From: Patescibacteria group bacterium UBA5187
GTDB lineage: Bacteria > Patescibacteriota > Minisyncoccia > Phycocordibacterales > PALSA-1337
Direction: 5' to 3'
Length of the DNA: 6,782 nt
NCBI GenBank assembly: GCA_002413065.1
Contig: DHWH01000035.1
Span: forward strand, 1 to 6,782
The notes beneath the pieces were generated by a model. It saw only the letters and a list, made by a program, of their open reading frames with translations, had not been told where the DNA came from and ran no database searches. Numbering within the stretch: position 1 is the stretch's first letter; every line of letters starts with the position of its first letter. Of this stretch, positions 1 through 4,732 are shown piece by piece. A program made the position numbers and the translations under genes.

Positions 1-22
1 CCTTCTCATATCAGGGAAGTGG
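1..22 (+). repeat. 22-nt exact match to 2064-2085 at the homology junction
   Basis: The first 22 bases of the window are identical to 2064-2085 in the paralogous gene and encode T/F-S-Y-Q-G-S-G. Immediately afterwards the two DNA sequences diverge strongly although the proteins remain homologous. From this point both genes run exactly 968 bases to their stop codons. The identity touches the window edge, so it may extend further upstream. Confidence 0.8.
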
Positions 23-968
23 CGCAGGTTCAATCGTAGTTACAACAGATAGTGCATCACCAGCTACAGGTCTCGTTCAGCTTTCAACAAGCGCTCAGAC
101 TCAGAATGTCCCTCTTGCTATCTATGACATCAAGTCACAGAATGCACCTTCGACACTTCGCCAGTTGAGCATCGTTATAAAGACAAACGGTCCTGCTACA
201 CCTGCAACATTGTTCAACAATGTTAAGATTCAGGTCGGTGGTCAGACATACTCAGCAGACACGATTACCGCAAACGCAACTGTAGGAACTAACGCTTCAT
301 CAACATATCTCTTCAAGAATCTCACGATTGCTTTGGCAGCAGATGTGTATGTTCCAGTTAAGGTTCTCGCAGACGTTGCTGTAGATACGAACAATGGTCT
401 CGATGGCACTATCGCTTCAACAACGTTTGCTGTTTCTGGTACAAACTCCGGAACATCAAACAACCCAAGTGTTGAAGATGCTAGTTACGCTACCCTTGCA
501 GTTAACACAGCTACATTCACGACTAACAATTTGACCTTCACAGGTTCAAGTGTTACCGTTCCAGCTTTGGCAACTACATTCGGCGGTTTGAACACAAATT
601 CAACGACCGGAACAACAACACAGCAGTTCACATTCACATTTAGCTTGACTGCTGGTAACAATCCGATCTACGTTTCTTCAAACCCATTCGTAGCTATTAG
701 TACCTCAACCAATCCTTCAGGATTGACGCTTACATCACTCAACTTCTCAGATACCGACACGAGTGGCGACGACACAGGGTACTTCTATCTCGCACCAGGT
801 CAGACCAAGTCATTCTCGTCTGTATATCAAGCTTCAGGTTTGAGTACAAGCGGAGGAACGGTACAGGTCACCTCTCTTAACTACGGTACAACAACGACAG
901 CTCTTGCAGGCGCTTCTTTGACTCAGTCAAATATTCAGAACAGCCTCAAGGCAATCTTGTTCCACTAG
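1..968 (+). CDS. Secreted beta-rich surface protein, C-terminal 321 residues (5' end outside window)
   Basis: The reading frame is open from the left edge (first full codon at 3) to TAG at 966-968, so this is the tail of a longer gene; a TTG at 165 is not its start. The visible part is rich in Ser, Thr, Asn and Gly, has no Cys or Trp and no membrane segment, and alternates short hydrophobic and polar stretches, as in Ig-like or other beta-sandwich repeats of exported proteins. It aligns end to end with the last 321 residues of the gene at 1187-3031, including the shared FSYQGSG, SVEDASYA, TTQQFTF, AISTSTNP, SLNFSD, SGLSTSGG and terminal LFH. By analogy the missing N-terminus probably carries a signal peptide and a peptidoglycan-binding domain. 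An acidic loop (D-T-D-T-S-G-D-D, 750-773) could bind Ca2+; this is inference. All seven Lys codons are AAG and ATA is rare, suggesting a highly expressed structural protein. No enzymatic motif is visible. A terminator follows directly, so the gene probably ends its transcript. Confidence 0.85.
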   Translation, partial: FSYQGSGAGSIVVTTDSASPATGLVQLSTSAQTQNVPLAIYDIKSQNAPSTLRQLSIVIKTNGPATPATLFNNVKIQVGGQTYSADTITANATVGTNASSTYLFKNLTIALAADVYVPVKVLADVAVDTNNGLDGTIASTTFAVSGTNSGTSNNPSVEDASYATLAVNTATFTTNNLTFTGSSVTVPALATTFGGLNTNSTTGTTTQQFTFTFSLTAGNNPIYVSSNPFVAISTSTNPSGLTLTSLNFSDTDTSGDDTGYFYLAPGQTKSFSSVYQASGLSTSGGTVQVTSLNYGTTTTALAGASLTQSNIQNSLKAILFH

Positions 969-1015
969 TAGCCTAGATAGTTCATCTCCTCCCAACGGGT
1001 CACAATGTTGGAACA

Positions 1016-1038
1016 AAAACCGCCTTCGGGCGGTTTTT
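1016..1038 (+). terminator. Rho-independent terminator of the first surface-protein gene
   Basis: A nine-base-pair stem, AAAACCGCC (1016-1024) with GGCGGTTTT (1029-1037), closes a TTCG tetraloop, and the right arm runs into a T tract (1034-1038). It lies about 48 nt after the stop codon at 968. The GC core plus the stable UUCG loop is a textbook intrinsic terminator. The A/T arms could also work in reverse, but no minus-strand gene ends here. Confidence 0.9.
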
Positions 1039-1146
1039 GTGTTGCCTATTTTGCCTACATTGCTTTGTAAGTCGCATGAGCAAGATGATCGGATCAAGCG
1101 GGCTGCGTATCTGTGTACAACAAGGATGCGTAGGCATGTTCATAAG

Positions 1147-1155
1147 TGATATACT
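1147..1155 (+). promoter_or_regulatory. Extended -10 promoter for the 614-aa surface protein
   Basis: TG-A-TATACT (TG at 1147-1148, hexamer 1150-1155) matches an extended -10 element, with five of six bases agreeing with TATAAT. No convincing -35 box lies 16-18 nt upstream, which extended -10 promoters tolerate. Transcription would start near 1162, giving a leader of about 25 nt before the ATG at 1187. An overlapping alternative -10, TATATT at 1157-1162, would shorten the leader further. The rest of 1039-1146 shows no ORF or RNA gene that I can support. Confidence 0.55.
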
Positions 1156-1186
1156 ATATATTATTTAAATTGTGTAACGAATTATT

Positions 1187-3031
1187 ATGAATAAATTCTT
1201 TCTTATATTAGTGGCAGTTCTTTTTTCAGGCAGTGTCATTGCGTCGGCTCAGACATCCGCTTTCAGCACTAATTTGTCAGTTGGAAAAAGTGGTACAGAT
1301 GTCAGTGTCCTGCAGACATGGCTTATTGCTCATGGGTACCACATTCCTTCTATAGAAAGCGGCAAGATTTCCAAGGGTTACTTCGGTTCACAAACCAAGG
1401 CAGCCGTCATCGCTTATCAGACAAAGGTTGGTCTTCCTATGACAGGTTTCGTCGGTCCTCTTACACGCGGTAAGTTGAACGGTGGAGCAGTCGTCATGAC
1501 GCCTCCAGCTTCATGGTCATGCCCAGCAGGTTACACCTGTACAGCAACTCCAGGCGCAGTAGTTATCCCTCCAGCAACCGCATCGGCTCCTGGAACAATC
1601 ACTACCCCTGGCGTAGTTGGTACTCTCGCAGTATCAATCTGGTCAACCCCATCAGGCATCGTCGCCTACAAGGGACAGTCATATGATGTCGCTTCCTACA
1701 AAGTGCAGGCAAGTGCTTCAGACATGGCCATCCAGAATCTTACTCTTGATTTCGATGTTCGCCTCTGGCTCTACGCTGGTGCAGTCACCGTTAAGGATGA
1801 CACAGGCGCAGTTGTCGGTCAGGTCAATGGTTTGAATTCAGGTAACTTCAGTGAACTCACTGTTGGAACTCAATACCGCTTGAGTGTTCCAGTTAACAAC
1901 TACGTTGTTCGCGCAACACAGAGCAGATATTTGACAGTTAACATTTCCTTCCTTCCATCATCAGATCGCAGTACAGGAACAGTTACTGTTACCCAGATGC
2001 AAGTTCGTGCAGTTGACGGAACAGGTGTTTCCGACACACAGACAAACACTGGCGGAACACGCACCTTCTCATATCAGGGAAGTGGTGGCAGTCAGATTGT
2101 CGCAACTTTGAGCAGTACAAATCCTTCTGTTGGATTTGTAGAAGTCTCCACTTCAGTCGTTACGGACAATACGCCATTGGCAGTTTACAGTTTGAAATCA
2201 ACGAACAAGCCTGCAATTCTCCACACATTGAAAGTTAATGTGAGTATTTCTGGAAATGGAAATGTCGCCGGGACTCTGACAAATGTATTCAATTCCATTG
2301 CCTTGAAAGTGGGCAGTACAATTGTAGCCAACGGCACTATTGGTACTGTAAGCGGTACCGCAGGCGGTTATCAAGTAGCCCAGGTTACGTTCGCTGATTT
2401 TTCAGCCACTCTTCCGGCAGATCAGTATACGGACATAGCTCTCATTGGAAGGTTTTCTCCAAGTACGGGTAACCGCTTCGAGGGAATTGTCGCAAGTACG
2501 ACTCTTGATCTGACAAACGCGGCAAATATCAGCGTAGAGGATGCTTCTTACGCATCGCTTACTCCGAATAGCATAGTGCTGGTAAGCAATCAGCAACAGA
2601 TCACAGCTTCAACTATAAGTTTGGCCGGAATGCCGACGGTAACGTATGGCAGTTTGAACAGGATTAATAGTACAGGATCGACTACCCAGCAGTTTACCTT
2701 CGTTGTTCCCCTTATAGCCGGAAAAAATGCAATATATATATCAAAAGATGTATATACCGCCATCAGCACCTCAACAAATCCGATAGGTCTTACCATCAGC
2801 TCCCTCAATTTCTCGGATGATGATACGAGCGGTGACGGTTCAACGTACTTCTACATTGCTCCTGGACAGGCAAAAACATTTACTGCCGTATATTCCGCAT
2901 CTGGCTTGAGTACAAGCGGAGGCATATTGCAATTGGCGGCTCTGAATTACGGCACGGATTCGACTGCTGTAGGGGGTCTTCTATATAATCCGGATGTCAC
3001 CAATATTCTTACGGCTACTTTGTTCCATTAA
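1187..3031 (+). CDS. Secreted peptidoglycan-binding surface protein with beta-rich repeats
   Basis: This 614-residue protein is probably exported and bound to the cell wall. Residues 1-21 form a Sec signal peptide (K3, hydrophobic core 4-18, A-S-A before Q22). Residues 28-98 match the peptidoglycan-binding-like fold (PF01471 type), with L-x-x-G-x-x-G-x-D-V-x-x-L-Q near the start, then Y-F-G-x-x-T near 65-70 and G-x-x-G-P-L-T-R near 87-94. A Pro/Thr/Ala-rich linker (about 99-146) contains the only two cysteines, C112 and C118 (C-P-A-G-Y-T-C). Residues 147-614 are Ser/Thr/Val-rich beta-type modules; 294-614 are homologous to the partial gene upstream. There is no LPxTG motif and no C-terminal membrane anchor, so attachment would come from the N-terminal domain. 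The ATG at 1187 is chosen because it gives the signal peptide immediately; no Shine-Dalgarno is visible. The gene has its own promoter and terminator. Codon use changes after about residue 300. A structural or S-layer-like role is inference. Confidence 0.85.
   Translation: MNKFFLILVAVLFSGSVIASAQTSAFSTNLSVGKSGTDVSVLQTWLIAHGYHIPSIESGKISKGYFGSQTKAAVIAYQTKVGLPMTGFVGPLTRGKLNGGAVVMTPPASWSCPAGYTCTATPGAVVIPPATASAPGTITTPGVVGTLAVSIWSTPSGIVAYKGQSYDVASYKVQASASDMAIQNLTLDFDVRLWLYAGAVTVKDDTGAVVGQVNGLNSGNFSELTVGTQYRLSVPVNNYVVRATQSRYLTVNISFLPSSDRSTGTVTVTQMQVRAVDGTGVSDTQTNTGGTRTFSYQGSGGSQIVATLSSTNPSVGFVEVSTSVVTDNTPLAVYSLKSTNKPAILHTLKVNVSISGNGNVAGTLTNVFNSIALKVGSTIVANGTIGTVSGTAGGYQVAQVTFADFSATLPADQYTDIALIGRFSPSTGNRFEGIVASTTLDLTNAANISVEDASYASLTPNSIVLVSNQQQITASTISLAGMPTVTYGSLNRINSTGSTTQQFTFVVPLIAGKNAIYISKDVYTAISTSTNPIGLTISSLNFSDDDTSGDGSTYFYIAPGQAKTFTAVYSASGLSTSGGILQLAALNYGTDSTAVGGLLYNPDVTNILTATLFH
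2064..2085 (+). repeat. Second copy of the 22-nt exact match
   Basis: This is the partner of positions 1-22. It lies in the 614-residue gene at residues about 293-300, between the N-terminal stalk part and the divergent C-terminal half. It marks the point where similarity to the upstream paralogue changes and where codon preference begins to shift. Confidence 0.8.
2681..3028 (+). other. Conserved C-terminal module shared by both surface proteins
   Basis: Residues 499-614 of the complete protein pair with the end of the upstream partial gene (about 615-965). By hand count about 65 of the first 100 aligned residues are identical, clearly more than in the preceding 200 residues. Landmarks are TTQQFTF, AISTSTNP-x-GLT, SLNFSD, D-x-D-T-S-G-D, YFY-x-APGQ, ASGLSTSGG, LNYGT and a terminal LFH. 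The acidic loop at 2816-2839 has the spacing of a Ca2+-binding D-x-D-x-S-G loop, but lacks the rest of an EF-hand or dockerin. This module could be for assembly, sorting or cell-surface interaction; I do not recognise it as a named family. Confidence 0.6.
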
Positions 3032-3076
3032 ACGATCAGATTATTTGGTTAGTAAATAGATAGAAAAACAAAAAAC

Positions 3077-3110
3077 TGCCCTCGGTGATTTGTCACAGAG
3101 GGCATTTTTT
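3077..3110 (+). terminator. Rho-independent terminator of the 614-aa surface-protein gene
   Basis: TGCCCTC (3077-3083) pairs with GAGGGCA (3098-3104); past one mismatch an inner GTGA/TCAC helix (3085-3088 with 3093-3096) extends the stem. Six Ts follow at 3105-3110. The hairpin begins 45 nt after the TAA at 3029-3031 and separates the surface-protein gene from the polysaccharide operon. The A-rich run before the stem may pair with the T tract. Confidence 0.88.
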
Positions 3111-3138
3111 GTTGTAGTTATGCACGTTCAGTGTAGCG

Positions 3139-3147
3139 TGTTAATAT
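3139..3147 (+). promoter_or_regulatory. Possible extended -10 for the polysaccharide operon, overlapping the permease start
   Basis: TG-T-TAATAT (TG at 3139-3140, hexamer 3142-3147) resembles an extended -10, with four of six bases matching TATAAT. It is the best candidate in the short space (3111-3145) between the upstream terminator and the permease. If real, transcripts would start near 3154, after the first ATG at 3146 and just before the in-frame ATG at 3158, giving a nearly leaderless message. No good -35 is seen, so read-through of the upstream terminator is an alternative. Confidence 0.25.
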
Positions 3148-3934
3148 GGGTATCAATATGAAAAGCCATGAAAATCACGGGGAACTGATCATGCGGCTGG
3201 CGAGAACAGACTTCAAGCTTCGTTATCATGGAAGCACGTTGGGCTATGTGTGGGCCATCGTGAAGCCGCTTCTGCTTTTCACTATTCTCAATTTCGTTTT
3301 TTCGTCGATCTTCAATTTCAGGAATTCGGGCATTCCATTCTACTCGCTGCAGCTTCTCACGGCGATCCTTCTCTTTGGATTTTTTTCTGAAGGAACTGTT
3401 TCCGGAATGACATCACTCCTTTCCAAATCTCAGCTTGTTACGAAGACATATGTGCCGCGCTGGACTATTGTGATCGCATCCACTCTCAACGCACTTTTCG
3501 TATTCGGCATGAACATGATCATTCTTGCCTTCTTTTTCATCGTATACAACAAAATGCCGTCGCTTGCGGGCATCGGCATGTTCCTTATATATGTCGCATG
3601 TCTCTACGCGCTCATTGTCGCATTTTCATTTCTGACCGCGCCTATTTTTGTGCGCTTCCGCGATCTCTCCATGATTTGGGAGGTGCTTCTTTCCATTATT
3701 ATGTATTCGGCGCCTATCATATATCCGCTCTCTCTCATTCCAGCGCATCTGCAGAAATTCCTTTTGCTTAATCCTGTGGGTTTTATTATTCATTACACGA
3801 AGGAGGCACTTATACTGAACTCGTTTCCGCCTCCCTGGCAATTTGTCTTCCTTATAGGCGGCATCGCTTTTTCCGGGGGAGCGGCGTTCCTCGTATACTG
3901 CAAGCTTGAGAGAAAAGTTGCAGAATATATATAG
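3146..3934 (+). CDS. wzm: ABC-2 type polysaccharide export permease (Wzm/TagG family)
   Basis: This is the inner-membrane channel of an ABC exporter that moves undecaprenyl-linked glycans out of the cytoplasm. Its 262 residues are the usual length for the family. The cytoplasmic N-terminus holds the hallmark R-T-D-F-K-L-R-Y-H-G-S-T-L-G-Y-V-W (20-36), followed by K-P at 40-41. About six membrane segments can be placed near 37-56, 68-90, 106-133, 142-166, 178-198 and 231-252. R-F-R-D-L (170-174), Y-P-L-S-x-I-P (193-199) and L-N-P (208-210) are typical of this permease type. The ATPase starts 5 nt after its stop, supporting one complex. The start is uncertain: ATG at 3146, 3158 (in frame, four residues shorter) or 3191. 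The last has a GGGGA upstream but would remove H-x-E-L-I, which resembles conserved family sequence, so 3146 or 3158 is preferred. The family is clear; the substrate cannot be read from the sequence. The symbol is given by family. Confidence 0.9.
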   Translation: MGINMKSHENHGELIMRLARTDFKLRYHGSTLGYVWAIVKPLLLFTILNFVFSSIFNFRNSGIPFYSLQLLTAILLFGFFSEGTVSGMTSLLSKSQLVTKTYVPRWTIVIASTLNALFVFGMNMIILAFFFIVYNKMPSLAGIGMFLIYVACLYALIVAFSFLTAPIFVRFRDLSMIWEVLLSIIMYSAPIIYPLSLIPAHLQKFLLLNPVGFIIHYTKEALILNSFPPPWQFVFLIGGIAFSGGAAFLVYCKLERKVAEYI

Positions 3935-3939
3935 AGCAT

Positions 3940-4725
3940 ATGAAGTATCAAAACATTCCATCCGAATATGCCATTTCCGTCAAAGGTCTTTCCAAGAGAT
4001 TTGTTATTCCGCATGAACGGATCAATACGCTCAAGGGTGCGTTTATACATGCTTTTAGACGCAAAACATTTGAGACATTCTATGCACTTGATGCGGTTTC
4101 ATTCGATATCAAGCGCGGGGAATGTTTCGGCATTATCGGCAGGAATGGCAGTGGGAAATCGACGCTCCTCAAGATCCTTGCGGGCGTGTATGTCGCGGAT
4201 TCCGGATCCGTTAGTATCGACGGGCGCATCTCGCCGTTTCTTGAGCTTGGTATCGGATTCAATCCGGAACTTTCCGGTCGTGATAATATCTATCTGAACG
4301 CCACAGTTCTCGGTCTGTCGAAAAAAACAATTGATGAAAAATTCGACTCGATCCTCGCATTCTCCGAGACTGGCAGGTTCATCGATCAGAAACTTAAAAA
4401 TTATTCATCCGGAATGCAGGTGCGGCTCGCATTTTCAGTTGCTATCCATGCCAATCGCGACATTCTTATAATGGACGAGGTGCTCGCCGTCGGTGACACG
4501 AATTTTCAGGCAAAATGCCTGCAGGAACTTCATAATCTGAAGGAAGCAGGCAAGACGATCGTCCTGGTGACGCATGATATTTCCGCGGTAGAAAAACATT
4601 GCGATCGGGCAATGCTCATAGAAGAGGGAAAGATCGCCGCAATTGGCGAAGCGGGCATAGTCGTTGCAGAATATATGAAGCGGAATATGTCTCGAAATAT
4701 GTCCGAAGTAGCAAAGCTTATATAA
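3940..4725 (+). CDS. wzt: ABC polysaccharide export ATPase (Wzt/TagH family), short form
   Basis: This is the cytoplasmic ATPase that powers the adjacent permease. All nucleotide-binding motifs are intact: aromatic A-loop Y48, Walker A G-R-N-G-S-G-K-S-T (67-75), L-E-L-G-x-G-F-N-P-E-L-S-G-R-D-N (101-116, the characteristic sequence in place of a standard Q-loop region), signature Y-S-S-G-M-Q (155-160), Walker B I-L-I-M-D-E (175-180), D-loop A-V-G-D (183-186) and H-loop T-H-D (211-213). The N-terminal V-K-G-L-S-K-R-F and the insert before the A-loop are typical of the Wzt/TagH branch. At 261 residues it has only the nucleotide-binding domain plus a short tail; the C-terminal carbohydrate-binding domain of E. 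coli O9a-type Wzt is absent. The tail contains a small duplicated R-N-M-S. The ATG at 3940 lies 5 nt after the permease stop and has only a weak purine run (AGAG) just upstream. The glycosyltransferase begins 7 nt downstream. Family certain, substrate unknown. Confidence 0.92.
   Translation: MKYQNIPSEYAISVKGLSKRFVIPHERINTLKGAFIHAFRRKTFETFYALDAVSFDIKRGECFGIIGRNGSGKSTLLKILAGVYVADSGSVSIDGRISPFLELGIGFNPELSGRDNIYLNATVLGLSKKTIDEKFDSILAFSETGRFIDQKLKNYSSGMQVRLAFSVAIHANRDILIMDEVLAVGDTNFQAKCLQELHNLKEAGKTIVLVTHDISAVEKHCDRAMLIEEGKIAAIGEAGIVVAEYMKRNMSRNMSEVAKLI
4681..4704 (+). repeat. In-frame 12-nt tandem repeat at the ATPase C-terminus
   Basis: CGGAATATGTCT is followed directly by CGAAATATGTCC, two copies with two mismatches, both encoding R-N-M-S (residues 248-255). 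It is probably a small slippage duplication in the non-conserved tail after the nucleotide-binding domain. Confidence 0.7.
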
Positions 4726-4732
4726 GAACTGT

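Noticed and set aside
165..167. TTG as the start of the first gene
   Set aside because: The frame is open and homologous to the paralogue back to position 1; this TTG is an internal Leu codon.
993..1012. CCAAC/GTTGG inverted repeat after the first stop codon
   Set aside because: Only five base pairs with a ten-base loop; the strong hairpin at 1016-1038 explains termination.
1..3031. Tandem genes as a mobile-element duplication
   Set aside because: No transposase, terminal inverted repeats or target-site duplications are visible; ordinary gene duplication with later conversion is simpler.
3626..4050. Overlapping minus-strand open frames across the permease/ATPase junction
   Set aside because: They are antisense shadows of two well-supported genes, with low-complexity translations and no plausible initiation context.
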